Source: Streptomyces spororaveus (GTDB lineage Bacteria > Actinomycetota > Actinomycetes > Streptomycetales > Streptomycetaceae). Taken from it: 64,000 nucleotides of DNA. The DNA lies in NCBI RefSeq assembly GCF_016755875.1, contig NZ_BNED01000005.1:2955001-3019000 (forward strand). The letters are read 5' to 3'. The position numbers and the translations under genes were made by a program. Below, piece after piece: positions 37,615 through 46,007 of the stretch (positions are counted from its first letter, which is position 1; every line of letters starts with the position of its first letter). The notes below the pieces were generated by a model, which made no database searches, was not told the origin of the DNA, and saw only the letters and a program-made list of their open reading frames with translations.

Positions 37615-39375
37615 TCAGTTCCCTCCTGTCGCCCGGACGTACGCCGGCTCCTCACCCGGCTCGGAGCCGCCGTCCGCTCCGCCCCCGGTGCCCGCCCGGC
37701 CGCGCGTCGCACACCACACGGCGACCGGGGCGAGCGCGATGGCCAGGGCCAGCACCGCCCAGACGCGCATGGCGACGTGGGTGTGGTCGAAGCGGACGGA
37801 CGCGAGGAGCGAGACGATCAGGACGGCTCCCCAGAAGAGGTGGATACGGAAGGTCGCCAGGCGGTCGGGGCTGGCGTCCCCGCCTTTGGGGGTGACGACG
37901 AAACGGCCCTCGGTGCGCAGCACCGCCGAGCCGAGTGACCTGAGGTAGACGGGGGCGCAGACCGCGGACAGGGCCATGCCGGCGACACCGCCGGAGCCGG
38001 CCGGTTCGTGGGGCGAGACGTTGTGGCGGCGGTTCCACAGGTAGAGGCCCACCTGGAGGGCGGCCGCGTCGGCGTAGAGCATCAGCCAGACCTTGGAGGA
38101 GACCTGGGTGCCGGAGGCCCCGAACCACAGGAAGAGGGTGCAGCTGAGGATGCCGAGCAGCCAGTTCACGGCGGTCATCGGGTAGTAGACGAGCATCAGC
38201 GTGTAGTTGAGCCGGCGCCCGGCGGGCATCGTGAAGAGGCTTTTGCCGTACTGCTTGAACAGGGTCTCGTAGGTGCCCCGGGACCAGCGCAGCTGCTGGG
38301 TGAAGAGGTCGGTCCAGGAGGCGGGCCCCTCACCGACGGCCAGCACGTCGGGGGTGTAGACGGAACGCCAGAACCGCCCCGTGGCCGGGTTCCTGCTGCG
38401 GTGCAGCTCGAATCCGGTGGCCATGTCCTCGGTGATGGAGTCGTAGAGTCCGCCGATCTGCCGCAGGGCTCTGATCCGTACGGTGTTGTTGGTGCCGACG
38501 AACATGGGGGCGCCGTACCGGTTGCCGGCGCGCTGGATCAGGGCGTGGAAGAGGTACTGCTGGGACTCGGCGGCCTTGGTGACGGCCTCGGTGTAGTTGC
38601 CGTAGACCTGGGGGCCGACGACGAAGGCGACGTCGGGGTCGCGGAAGAAGCCGAGCATCCGCTCCAGGTAGTTCGCGAGCGGGACGTGGTCGGTGTCGAC
38701 GCAGGCGAAGAACTCGTAGTCGTCGCCGTGCCGTGCCAGCCAGGAGTTGTAGTTGCCGTGCTTGGTCTTCGCCCGGTGGGGGCCCTTGGCCGTGTTCCAC
38801 TCGGGTACGCCCTTGCGGGTGAAGTGCCGTACGCCGAGTCTCGCGCACAGTGCCCGGGCCCGGGGGTCGTCGCCCTCGTCCAGCAGCCACACGTCCAGCG
38901 GCCCGTCGTGGCGCACGCGCCGCGCGCCCCGGAGGGTGGCGCTCACCATGGCGAGGGGCTCCTTGCCGGGGACGTAGGTGGTCAGGAACGCGACCCGGGT
39001 GCCGGGCTCGGGCGGTACGGGGAGGGGGTCGCGGGCCGCCATCGTGGCGTGCGCGATCGACACCACGTTGACCAGCGTGAACAGCATGATCAGCGCGATG
39101 GAGCAGAGCATCGTGGCATCGAGGACGACCAGCCAGCGGGCGGCGCCCTCCCGGACCGTCCAGTGGCTGGGCCAGACCAGGTAGAGCAGCAGTCCCGCCG
39201 CGGCCACCGGGGCGAGCGTCATGAGGGCGATCGCCCGTATTCGGGTGCGGACCTCCTCGCGCGAGAGCAGGGAGCGGTACTCCACCCGGTACACGCCGTC
39301 GGGGCCGGGGGCCGGCTGCGCGAACGGACCGGCGAGGCGGCTGTGCGTCTCGTAGTCGAAGCCTTCCGGCGCCAC
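37615..39375 (-). CDS. cslA: CslA cellulose synthase-like glycosyltransferase (GT2)
   Basis: This membrane synthase makes a beta-glucan-type polymer at growing hyphal tips. The protein has 586 residues from a GTG behind GGGAGGGACC. Two helices lie at about 48-68 and 82-110. The GT2 domain has DEGDD at 166-170, DTDH at 227-230, TED at 315-317 and QQLRW at 360-364, matching the D, DxD, TED and QxxRW signature of processive synthases. Several C-terminal membrane helices follow. glxA begins two bases after its stop. No PilZ domain is visible, so cyclic di-GMP control by that route is not suggested. Confidence 0.93.
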   Translation of the reverse strand: MAPEGFDYETHSRLAGPFAQPAPGPDGVYRVEYRSLLSREEVRTRIRAIALMTLAPVAAAGLLLYLVWPSHWTVREGAARWLVVLDATMLCSIALIMLFTLVNVVSIAHATMAARDPLPVPPEPGTRVAFLTTYVPGKEPLAMVSATLRGARRVRHDGPLDVWLLDEGDDPRARALCARLGVRHFTRKGVPEWNTAKGPHRAKTKHGNYNSWLARHGDDYEFFACVDTDHVPLANYLERMLGFFRDPDVAFVVGPQVYGNYTEAVTKAAESQQYLFHALIQRAGNRYGAPMFVGTNNTVRIRALRQIGGLYDSITEDMATGFELHRSRNPATGRFWRSVYTPDVLAVGEGPASWTDLFTQQLRWSRGTYETLFKQYGKSLFTMPAGRRLNYTLMLVYYPMTAVNWLLGILSCTLFLWFGASGTQVSSKVWLMLYADAAALQVGLYLWNRRHNVSPHEPAGSGGVAGMALSAVCAPVYLRSLGSAVLRTEGRFVVTPKGGDASPDRLATFRIHLFWGAVLIVSLLASVRFDHTHVAMRVWAVLALAIALAPVAVWCATRGRAGTGGGADGGSEPGEEPAYVRATGGN

Positions 39376-39528
39376 GGTCCCTCCCGGTGCTCGATCCCGA
39401 GGCCGACATCCCTACGAAAGGCGACAACCCCGGTCGTGTCGAACGGGGCTCGGCCGACCGGGCGGTCCTTCCTCAGGTCGGGCCGCGTAGGGCCGTACGG
39501 GTGATGCGCGCGGGCGGCGCGGCCCGGG

Positions 39529-40158
39529 TCAGCGGGTGCCGCGCCGCAGGCCGTGCCGTACCACGCGCTGGCTCAGGGAGCCGAGCCCTTCCAGCACGGC
39601 GGCCAGGCCGGCGAGCTGTTCCAGCGCGGCGAGCGCGCTGCCGGCGCCCTGCGGGTCCACCCCTTCGTACAGTTCGATGCCGATGAAGGAGGCGGCCGTG
39701 GCCCGGGCCAGCCCGGCCGGGTCCGCGTACCCCTCCAGCGGGGTCGCCGCCAGCAGCCGGGTGAGGACCTTCTCCAGCTCCTCGATCCACAGCCCGAGTC
39801 CGTCGGCGGTGGCGGCGGCGAGGACCGGCGAGCTCTGCCCGGCGGCGAGCAGCTGTCCGAGCAGGGCGACGTTCCCGGCGGCCCGCTCCTCCTCGTGCAT
39901 CGCGCGGGCGAACTCCAGCAGTTCGGTGAGGCTGCCCAGGGCGGCGAGCCGGTCGCGGTAGCGGGCCACGCGCTGCTCGGCGCCGAACCGGCAGGCCGCG
40001 GCGAGCAGCTCGTCCACGGAGCCGAAGTGGTAGAAGATCAGGCCCTGCCCCACCCCGGCGGTGGTCGCGATGGTGCGCGCGGAGGCCTTGGCGATGCCCT
40101 GCTCGGCCAGGGTGCGCAGGGCCCCTTCGAGCAGCTTCTCCTTGGTGGCGGCGCTCAT
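39529..40158 (-). CDS. TetR-family regulator, last gene of the SRPBCC-DUF4166 operon
   Basis: The 209-residue protein begins at 40158 behind AGGAGGTCC. The N-terminal helix-turn-helix is clear (LAEQGIAKASARTIATTAGVGQGLIFYHFGSV), with the FYHF recognition helix typical of TetR. Its ATG overlaps the stop of the DUF4166 gene by four bases. The operon promoter carries two perfect TGAGCGATCGCTCA palindromes, so autoregulation of the whole operon by this protein is likely. The ligand is unknown; the SRPBCC partner suggests a hydrophobic small molecule. Confidence 0.9.
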   Translation of the reverse strand: MSAATKEKLLEGALRTLAEQGIAKASARTIATTAGVGQGLIFYHFGSVDELLAAACRFGAEQRVARYRDRLAALGSLTELLEFARAMHEEERAAGNVALLGQLLAAGQSSPVLAAATADGLGLWIEELEKVLTRLLAATPLEGYADPAGLARATAASFIGIELYEGVDPQGAGSALAALEQLAGLAAVLEGLGSLSQRVVRHGLRRGTR

Positions 40159-40844
40159 GCCCGGACCTCCTCGCGGACCGGCCGCAGGTCGCCGCAGAGG
40201 CCTGTGGCCCACCGGTCGCGGGCGTCGACGTACTCCGCGGTGAAGGAGCCCTCGTAGCCGAAGAGCGGTCCGAAGCGGCGGTTGACCACCCGCACCCGGA
40301 TCCGGAACCGGCCGGTGGCGTCGTCGAAGGACTCGCGGACCTCGGCGTCGCCGCCGATGAGGTCGGGCACGCGGACGTCGACGGGGCCCTCGCGGAAGCG
40401 GTGTTCGCCGGAGCGGATGAGCAGCGAGCCGTCGGGCTCGGCGCTCATGTGGAGGTCGCTGGCGAGGTGCTGGTGGGTGCCCAGGTAGTCGAGGACGCAG
40501 TCGCGCTCGGGGCTGTGGACCATCGTGGCGTCGAAGCGGTGGGGTCCGCCGGGCAGCTGGAAGGTCCGTACGAAGGTGACGGTCTCGCGCCCGAAGGAGT
40601 CGAGGTAGGGGAGGTTCTCGATGACGAAGGGGACGTCGCGTCCCTCGCGCGGCACCAGGATGTTGCGCATACCGCCGAGCCTGAGGAAGGGCTTCACATA
40701 GCCGGGGCCGTGCCATATCCGCTCCATGGTGCCGCGGCCGACGCAGCCCTCGCCGCTGGTGAGCCCGACCGAGAAGCGGCGCTGGATCTGCGGGTGCAGC
40801 CGGTCGAAGTCGGCGCCCATGTGGGCCCGGAAGATGGAGGTCAT
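40155..40844 (-). CDS. DUF4166 domain protein
   Basis: The 229-residue protein has the DUF4166 pattern: FRAHMGADFDRLHPQIQRRF at the start, GRGTMERIWHGPGYVKPFL, RTFQLPGGPHRFDATMVHSP and a C-terminal FGYEGSFTAEY. It is predicted to be soluble with a beta-rich core. The function is unknown. Both ends overlap neighbours by ATGA, with the SRPBCC-like gene upstream and tetR downstream, so the three proteins should be made in fixed ratio. Confidence 0.82.
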   Translation of the reverse strand: MTSIFRAHMGADFDRLHPQIQRRFSVGLTSGEGCVGRGTMERIWHGPGYVKPFLRLGGMRNILVPREGRDVPFVIENLPYLDSFGRETVTFVRTFQLPGGPHRFDATMVHSPERDCVLDYLGTHQHLASDLHMSAEPDGSLLIRSGEHRFREGPVDVRVPDLIGGDAEVRESFDDATGRFRIRVRVVNRRFGPLFGYEGSFTAEYVDARDRWATGLCGDLRPVREEVRA

Positions 40845-41539
40845 GACGGCTCCAGGGTGCTGAGCAGGCGGGGCGCGGAGACGGGGGTGCGGCCGGGCGG
40901 GGTGCGCAGGCAGCGGCGGGCGGCCGGGGTGCCGGGCAGCGGCGGCAGCAGCAGGGCGGCGGCCAGTACGAACAGGGCGGCGGGCAGCGGCGCGTACAGC
41001 AGGGCGGCCACGGACAGCAGTACGCGCAGGGCGCTCTCGCCGGCCGCGCGGGCGAGGGCGCGGCCCGGGGTGGTCCCGCGCTCGCACCACAGGCGCAGCC
41101 GGTCGAAGGACCAGGCGGTGGCCCAGCCCATGAGCGGGCGGAACACCAGCCGGTCGGCGAGGGCCCCGAAGCGGCCCCAGCGCGGGCGGTAGTCGTAGCC
41201 GGTGAGGAAGCGGATGCCGTCGGGGCCGGGTACGTAGCGCCAGTAGCCGCTGCCCTCGGCGAGCAGCGACAGCGGGTGCTGCGAGGCGAACCGCAGGGCG
41301 GAGACCCGGGTGCCGTCGGCCCGCCGGCGTTCCCCGGCGGAGATCCCGGTCCCGTCGACGGAGAGGAACGGCAGCACGCGGGTCGCGTACCGGAACCGCT
41401 GGGGTTCGCCCTCGGCGCGCGGGAGGTAGTCGATGGAGGTGAACCTCAGGTCCCACCGCTGGTGCTGCGCCGGGTCCTGGCTGCGGTCCCAGAGCTCTTC
41501 CATGCCGGCCCGGATCCGCGTCTCGACGTACAGGCCCAT
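40841..41539 (-). CDS. SRPBCC-like protein with C-terminal membrane segments
   Basis: The protein has 232 residues from the ATG at 41539, behind GGGTGGAG. Residues 1-145 resemble a START/SRPBCC ligand-binding fold (LYVETRIRAGMEELWDRSQDPAQHQRWD is the typical opening helix pattern). The C-terminal third holds hydrophobic stretches (LRVLLSVAALLYAPLPAALFVLAAALLLPP is two helices or one hairpin), so the ligand domain is tethered to the membrane. It is the first gene of the operon. Binding of a lipid or polyketide-like ligand is inferred from the fold only. Confidence 0.72.
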   Translation of the reverse strand: MGLYVETRIRAGMEELWDRSQDPAQHQRWDLRFTSIDYLPRAEGEPQRFRYATRVLPFLSVDGTGISAGERRRADGTRVSALRFASQHPLSLLAEGSGYWRYVPGPDGIRFLTGYDYRPRWGRFGALADRLVFRPLMGWATAWSFDRLRLWCERGTTPGRALARAAGESALRVLLSVAALLYAPLPAALFVLAAALLLPPLPGTPAARRCLRTPPGRTPVSAPRLLSTLEPS

Positions 41540-41558
41540 CTCCACCCCCGTTTCCCGT

Positions 41559-41610
41559 GTTGAGCGATCGCTCAACCGGCACCTTAGGGGAATTTGAGCG
41601 ATCGCTCAAA
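41559..41610 (-). promoter_or_regulatory. Operon promoter bracketed by two 18-bp TetR palindromes
   Basis: On the minus strand -35 TTGAGC (41604-41609) and -10 TAAGGT (41581-41586) are 17 bases apart. A perfect palindrome with core TGAGCGATCGCTCA covers the -35 (41593-41610), and a second covers the expected start point (41559-41576). The centres are 34 bases apart. Confidence 0.85.
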
Positions 41611-41637
41611 CGGGGTCCGCCGGCTCCCCGGGACACG

Positions 41638-41675
41638 CGAAAGCGCCCCCGGCCGGGTGGCCGGGGGCGCTTTCG
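41638..41675. terminator. 17-bp hairpin after the MTH1187 gene
   Basis: CGAAAGCGCCCCCGGCC pairs perfectly with its complement around GGGT. It lies 39 bases past the stop of the minus-strand MTH1187 gene and upstream of the SRPBCC operon promoter, so it insulates that promoter from read-through. Confidence 0.9.
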
Positions 41676-41713
41676 GATGAATCGGTGCAAGTCCGGAGGC
41701 CGGTGAGGGCGCC

Positions 41714-42010
41714 TCAGCCCTCGGCGAGGTGCCGGTCGACCGTCTCGACCTTGGAGGTGATCCCGTCGTGGACCCCGGGGCGGATGTCGGCCTTGAGGAT
41801 GAAGGAGACGCGCGGCGCCCGCTCCTCGACGGCGGCCACCGCACGCCGCACCACGTCCATGACGGCGTCCCAGTCGCCTTCGACGGTGGTGAACATGGCG
41901 TCGGTGCGGTTCGGCAGCCCGGACTCGCGGACCACCCGGACCGCGTCGGCGACGTACTCGCCGACCTCTTCCCCGACCCCCAGCGGGGTCACCGAGAACG
42001 CGACGATCAT
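41714..42010 (-). CDS. MTH1187 / YqgV family thiamine-binding-type protein
   Basis: The 98-residue protein matches the small ferredoxin-like family that binds thiamine-like ligands: [20 protein letters not shown] at the start, [20 protein letters not shown] in the middle and a helix with [13 protein letters not shown]. It is predicted to be a cytosolic oligomer. The ATG overlaps the stop of the upstream DUF3817 gene (ATGA). A strong terminator follows. The role in this organism is unknown. Confidence 0.85.
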   Translation of the reverse strand: MIVAFSVTPLGVGEEVGEYVADAVRVVRESGLPNRTDAMFTTVEGDWDAVMDVVRRAVAAVEERAPRVSFILKADIRPGVHDGITSKVETVDRHLAEG

Positions 42011-42351
42011 GCGTCGGCCGCCTGACGCGCACGGGCCGCGATCACGCTGTCGGCCTCTTCCCGCTTGAGCAGCTTGTCCCCGTACAGGCCGCCGAAGGGC
42101 ACCACCGCGAGGCCGAAGAACAGCAGGGCCTTCTTGAAGGGCCACTTCGTCTTGTTCCAGACGTCCAGCAGGAAGAGGGTGTAGAGGACGAACAGGATCC
42201 CGTGGAGGGCGCCGAGCGGCATCATCAGGTAGTCGATGTCCGAGACCCGGCTCAGCAGCGAGCCGAAGATCAGCAGGGCCGGGAACGACAGCGCCTCCGG
42301 TACGGAGACGAGGCGCAGGCGGTGCAGGGCGGAGGCGGTCTTGATGTCCAC
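42007..42351 (-). CDS. DUF3817 integral membrane protein (second copy)
   Basis: The protein has 114 residues from a GTG at 42351, behind GAAGG. Three hydrophobic helices are visible: [41 protein letters not shown] and [32 protein letters not shown] and TKWPFKKAL parallel the copy at 31181-31510, so the two are paralogues. The gene is coupled to the MTH1187-type gene by a four-base overlap. The function is unknown. Confidence 0.82.
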   Translation of the reverse strand: MDIKTASALHRLRLVSVPEALSFPALLIFGSLLSRVSDIDYLMMPLGALHGILFVLYTLFLLDVWNKTKWPFKKALLFFGLAVVPFGGLYGDKLLKREEADSVIAARARQAADA

Positions 42352-42537
42352 GTGGAACCTTCGGGGTGGAGGCCAGGGTCCCTCCCAGTGTCTCAGCCGC
42401 TTTGCGGGATCTTGACCCGGCCCCTCCCCCCGCCGGGGCCGCGCGGGCGGGCCGGGACCCGCGCGCGGTCGCACCCTTTTCTCCCGGGTGTGGCATATAT
42501 CGGCCACTGGGCCCTGTTCGGGGTCGCCCGCTGCCGA

Positions 42538-42543
42538 TAACGT
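42538..42543 (+). promoter_or_regulatory. -10 element of a leaderless AIM24 operon promoter
   Basis: TAACGT lies six bases before the GTG of the first AIM24 gene, and no ribosome site is present. Transcription would begin at the start codon. No good -35 is seen. Confidence 0.5.
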
Positions 42544-42549
42544 CTCCCC

Positions 42550-43188
42550 GTGGCTCAGTTCCGACTCCAAGGCAGCAAGGTGCTGGCCGTCGACCTGACC
42601 GGGGATGCCGTGAAAGCGAAGAACGGCTCCATGGTCGCGTACGACGGGCAGATGGCCTTCAAGAAGATGACCGGCGGTGGCGAAGGCCTCCGCGGCATGG
42701 TGACCCGCCGGCTGACCGGCGAACAGATGACAGTGATGGAAGTGCAGGGGCACGGCACCTGCTTCTTCGCCGACCGCGCGAGCGAGATCAACCTGGTCAA
42801 CCTGCGCGGCGAGAAGCTCTACGTCGAGTCCAGCAACCTGCTGTGCACCGACGCCGGCCTGCGGACCGGCACCACCTTCACGGGCCTGCGCGGTGCGACG
42901 ACGGGCAACGGCCTGTTCACCACGACCGTCGAGGGCTCGGGCCAGGCCGCGATCATGTCCGACGGTCCGGCCGTGGTGCTGCGCGTGAGCGCCCAGTACC
43001 CGCTCTCCGTCGACCCCGGCGCGTACATCGCGCACACGGGCAACCTCCAGCAGTCCTTCCAGTCCGGTGTGAACTTCCGCACACTCATCGGCGAGGGCTC
43101 GGGCGAGGCGTTCCAGATCCGCTTCGAGGGCGAGGGCCTGGTCTACGTGCAGCCCAGCGAGCGCAACACGGTCGGGGGCGACATCTGA
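42550..43188 (+). CDS. AIM24 family protein, first of three
   Basis: The 212-residue protein has the all-beta AIM24 fold: [49 protein letters not shown], and a final [20 protein letters not shown]. The domain, known from mitochondrial Aim24 and bacterial TerD-associated proteins, has no proven biochemical function. Translation probably begins on a leaderless message at the GTG. The stop overlaps the next start by one base (TGATG). Three homologous genes in direct succession point to a hetero-oligomer from gene duplication. Confidence 0.87.
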   Translation: MAQFRLQGSKVLAVDLTGDAVKAKNGSMVAYDGQMAFKKMTGGGEGLRGMVTRRLTGEQMTVMEVQGHGTCFFADRASEINLVNLRGEKLYVESSNLLCTDAGLRTGTTFTGLRGATTGNGLFTTTVEGSGQAAIMSDGPAVVLRVSAQYPLSVDPGAYIAHTGNLQQSFQSGVNFRTLIGEGSGEAFQIRFEGEGLVYVQPSERNTVGGDI

Positions 43189-43838
43189 TGCCGTTCCGCG
43201 AGATCAACTCGAAGATGGTCGAGGCCCAGGTGATCCCGGGCCAGAAGATGTTCAGCCAGCGCGGCGCGATGCTCGCCTACCGCGGCGAGGTCTCCTTCAC
43301 CCCGAGCCTGACGGGTGGTCAGGGCGGGGTCATGGGCATGATCGGGCGCCGGGTGGCGAACGAGCAGACCCCGCTGATGGCGGTCGAGGGCAGCGGCACC
43401 GTGATGTTCGGCCACGGCGGCCACCACATCCAGGTCATCAACCTGACCGGCGAGACCCTCTACGTCGAGGCCGACCGGCTGCTGGCCTTCGACGGCACCC
43501 TCCAGCAGGGCACGATGTTCATGGGCTCCCAGGGCGGGGTCATGGGCATGGTCCGCGGCCAGGTGACCGGGCAGGGCCTCTTCACCACCACCCTCAAGGG
43601 CCACGGCTCCGTCGCCGTGATGGCCCACGGCGGGGTCATCGAGCTCCCCATCACCCCGCAGCGTCCGATCCACGTGGACCCGCAGGCGTACGTCGCCCAC
43701 CACGGTGACGTACGCAACAAGCTCTCCACCGCGCTCGGCTGGCGGGACATGGTGGGCCGCGGTTCGGGCGAGGCGTTCCAGCTGGAGCTGTCCGGCCAGG
43801 GCGCGGTGTACGTACAGGCCTCCGAGGAGAAGCTGTGA
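43188..43838 (+). CDS. AIM24 family protein, second of three
   Basis: The 216-residue protein is related to its neighbours: PGQKMFSQRGAMLAYRGEVSF, AVEGSGTVMFGHGGHHIQVI, LTGETLYVEADRLLAFDGTL and a final GSGEAFQLELSGQGAVYVQAS. Glycine-methionine segments (GGQGGVMGMIG and SQGGVMGMVRG) occur twice, an internal repeat within the fold. It overlaps the previous gene by one base and the next by four (GTGA). No membrane segment is seen, so the protein is cytosolic or peripherally bound. Confidence 0.87.
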   Translation: MPFREINSKMVEAQVIPGQKMFSQRGAMLAYRGEVSFTPSLTGGQGGVMGMIGRRVANEQTPLMAVEGSGTVMFGHGGHHIQVINLTGETLYVEADRLLAFDGTLQQGTMFMGSQGGVMGMVRGQVTGQGLFTTTLKGHGSVAVMAHGGVIELPITPQRPIHVDPQAYVAHHGDVRNKLSTALGWRDMVGRGSGEAFQLELSGQGAVYVQASEEKL

Positions 43839-44653
43839 ACTTTGGCCCCGTGACCGGCGGACCGGGCGGCCCGACGGTCTTCGACCCGTACACGCTGCCC
43901 TCCGACGACAACGTGAACGCGTACACCTTCTGCGTGGAGCTCAAGGGGAGCCAGTGGTTCCTGCAGAAGGGCAAGATGATCTCGTACTACGGGCACATCG
44001 AGTTCAACGGCATCGGCAACGGCCGCTTCGACCGGCTGCTGCGCACCAGCTTCCACTCGCCCCTGCACGCCAGCGACTGGGTGGTCGCCGAGGGCTCGGG
44101 CAAGATGCTGCTGGCCGACCGGGCCTTCGACGTGAACTCGTACGACCTGGACAACGGCAACCTGACGATCCGGTCGGGCAACCTGCTCGCGTACCAGCCC
44201 TCCCTCGCCCTGAAGCAGTCGATCGTCCCGGGCTTTCTGACCCTGATCGGAACCGGGAAGTTCGTGGCGGCGTCCAATGGACCGGTGGTGTTCATGGAGC
44301 CGCCGCTGCGCGTGGACCCGCAGGCCCTGGTGGGCTGGGCGGACTGCCCTTCCCCGTGCCACCACTACGACCACGGCTACATGACGGGCGTGATGGGCGG
44401 ACTGCGCTCACTGACCGGCATGGGGGGCAGCTCGGGCGAGGAGCACCAGTTCGAGTTCGTCGGCGCGGGGACGGTGCTGCTGCAGTCTTCGGAGATGCTG
44501 ATGGCGGAGCAGGCGATCGGCGCGGTCGGTGCCGGCGCGGCCACGGGCAATGCCCAGGGCGTCCCGGGGGCCGGTCAGGGTCCGATGGGGCAGCTGGGCG
44601 TCCCGCGCATGCCGGGACAGCTGGGTGATCTCCAGCGCCGCCTCGGACTGTGA
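43835..44653 (+). CDS. AIM24 family protein, third of three, with Gly/Gln/Pro-rich tail
   Basis: The 272-residue protein starts at a GTG overlapping the previous stop. The AIM24 core (YTFCVELKGSQWFLQKGKMISYYG, ADRAFDVNSYDLDNGNLTIRSGN, HQFEFVGAGTVLLQSSE) is followed by a flexible tail of about 45 residues rich in Gly, Ala, Gln and Pro. CPSPCHHYDHGY in the C-terminal half, with two Cys and three His, is absent from the other two copies and could bind a metal. It is the most diverged of the trio. Confidence 0.85.
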   Translation: MNFGPVTGGPGGPTVFDPYTLPSDDNVNAYTFCVELKGSQWFLQKGKMISYYGHIEFNGIGNGRFDRLLRTSFHSPLHASDWVVAEGSGKMLLADRAFDVNSYDLDNGNLTIRSGNLLAYQPSLALKQSIVPGFLTLIGTGKFVAASNGPVVFMEPPLRVDPQALVGWADCPSPCHHYDHGYMTGVMGGLRSLTGMGGSSGEEHQFEFVGAGTVLLQSSEMLMAEQAIGAVGAGAATGNAQGVPGAGQGPMGQLGVPRMPGQLGDLQRRLGL

Positions 44654-44673
44654 TCCCCCGGACCCCGGAATTT

Positions 44674-44703
44674 TTGTACGCAATTCAACTTTTTAGGTAG
44701 AGT
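44674..44703 (+). promoter_or_regulatory. Leaderless marR promoter with overlapping inverted repeat
   Basis: A -35 TTGTAC (44674-44679), an 18-base spacer and a -10 TAGAGT (44698-44703) precede the ATG by six bases. An imperfect inverted repeat, ATTCAACT with AGTTCATT, spans the spacer and start, a likely autoregulatory MarR site. Confidence 0.65.
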
Positions 44704-44709
44704 TCATTC

Positions 44710-45222
44710 ATGGAGACCATGGAGACCGAGACGGCCGCCCTCCCCCAGACCCCGTCCGGGGGGGCCCCCTGGCTGACCGACGCCGAGCAGTGCGCCTGGC
44801 GCACCCACCTGGACGTCAGCAGGCTGCTGATGCACCAGCTGGAAAAGGATCTCCAGCCCTTCGGACTCACCAACAACGACTACGAGATCCTCGTGAACCT
44901 CTCGGAGTCGCAGGACCACCGGATGCGGATGAGCGATCTCGCGACCGCCACGCTGCAGTCCAAGAGCCGGCTGTCGCACCAGATCACACGCATGGAGACG
45001 GCCGGCCTGGTCCGCCGGGTGAACTGCGAGTCCGACCGCCGCGGCCTGTACGCGGTGCTCACGGACGAGGGCATGGAGACGATGCGCAAGGTCGCCCCGC
45101 ACCACGTGGCGTCCGTCCGACGGCATTTCATCGACCTGCTGCCGCCGGAGGCCCTGGCGGCACTGCGCGCCTCGCTGACCCCGGTCGCGGAGCACCTGCG
45201 CGACAACCGCGGAAAGGTCTGA
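44710..45222 (+). CDS. MarR-family regulator
   Basis: The 170-residue protein has a MarR winged helix (MRMSDLATATLQSKSRLSHQITRMETAGLV, with NCESDRRGLYAVLTDEG as the wing). The start at 44710 is six bases after a TAGAGT -10, so the message is likely leaderless; an in-frame ATG at 44719 is an alternative. A single cysteine in the wing (VNCESDRR) could allow thiol sensing, though this is speculative. It follows the AIM24 operon but has its own promoter. The target is unknown. Confidence 0.87.
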   Translation: METMETETAALPQTPSGGAPWLTDAEQCAWRTHLDVSRLLMHQLEKDLQPFGLTNNDYEILVNLSESQDHRMRMSDLATATLQSKSRLSHQITRMETAGLVRRVNCESDRRGLYAVLTDEGMETMRKVAPHHVASVRRHFIDLLPPEALAALRASLTPVAEHLRDNRGKV

Positions 45223-45350
45223 GGCCGGGGCCGTCCGGGCAGCGCGGGCCTCACGGGCTCGCCGCGCCCCGGACGGCCGTCGGCCCGACAATGGCTGGGA
45301 ACGCTCGCTGCCGGCCTTGCCCGTCGGGTCGGCCTGAGGAGGTCCAGCCT

Positions 45351-45923
45351 ATGAAGCGCAACGTGTTCGTCTCAGCCGCCGCGTCCGTGGTCCTGCTGAC
45401 CGCGGCTCCCGTGGCGACCGCCGCCACGGCGACCGCCGACTCGGCGAGAACCGCCCCCGCGTCCGCCGCCGCCCGAGCCGACGTCTCGACCGAGCAGGTC
45501 ATCGCCGCCGCCCTCAAGAACTATCCCGGCGTGGTCGAGTCCCTCGACAGGGACGGCAACATCTGGCACGTGGACGTGATCACCAAGGACGGCAAGGGCC
45601 ACGCCGAGCTGGAGGTCGACGCCGCCACGGGCAAGGTCTCCCGGCAGAACGTGGACAAGGACGAGAACCCGGGCGAACACAAGGGCCTGCTCGCGGCCAA
45701 GATCACCGCGGCGCAGGCCGCCAAGGCCGCCGTGGCGGCCCACCCGGGCACGGCCTGGACCGTCGAATGGGACTCCGGTGACAACGGCCAGTCGCCGTAC
45801 TGGCACGTCGAGGTCAAGAGCTCCGACGGCAAGACGTGGAACGCCTCCGTGGACCCCACGACCGGCAAGGTCACCGCACAGTCGGACTCCGACTCCGACT
45901 CCGACTCGGACGAGAACTCCTGA
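45351..45923 (+). CDS. Secreted PepSY-domain protein with Ser-Asp tail
   Basis: The 190-residue protein begins behind TGAGGAGGTCC. A signal peptide covers residues 1-30 (MKRN, hydrophobic core, then ATATADS). Two PepSY units follow (about 45-100 and 110-175), each with the IWHVDV or YWHVEVKSSDGK beta pattern and DAATGKV or DPTTGKV. It ends in five Asp-Ser dipeptides. PepSY domains often inhibit proteases or act as envelope sensors; no protease gene is adjacent, the nearest being the M4 gene 43 kb away. The acidic tail could bind calcium or wall polymers. Confidence 0.85.
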   Translation: MKRNVFVSAAASVVLLTAAPVATAATATADSARTAPASAAARADVSTEQVIAAALKNYPGVVESLDRDGNIWHVDVITKDGKGHAELEVDAATGKVSRQNVDKDENPGEHKGLLAAKITAAQAAKAAVAAHPGTAWTVEWDSGDNGQSPYWHVEVKSSDGKTWNASVDPTTGKVTAQSDSDSDSDSDENS

Positions 45924-45967
45924 CGCACCCGGCCGGCCCCGGCAGCGGCGCCGCACGCGCCCTGCCG

Positions 45968-45990
45968 GTGCCGGACCCCGGGACCGGCAC
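45968..45990. terminator. Short hairpin between the PepSY and meaB genes
   Basis: GTGCCGG pairs with CCGGCAC around nine bases that can themselves pair (CCC/GGG). It lies between convergent genes, 45 bases past one stop and 18 before the other. Confidence 0.55.
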
Positions 45991-46007
45991 GATCCGGAAG
46001 AGACGGC

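Noticed and set aside
40159..40716. N-terminal extension of the TetR frame to 395 residues
   Set aside because: The extension overlaps the DUF4166 gene in another frame and is Arg/Pro-rich. AGGAGGTCC directly before 40158 fixes the start.
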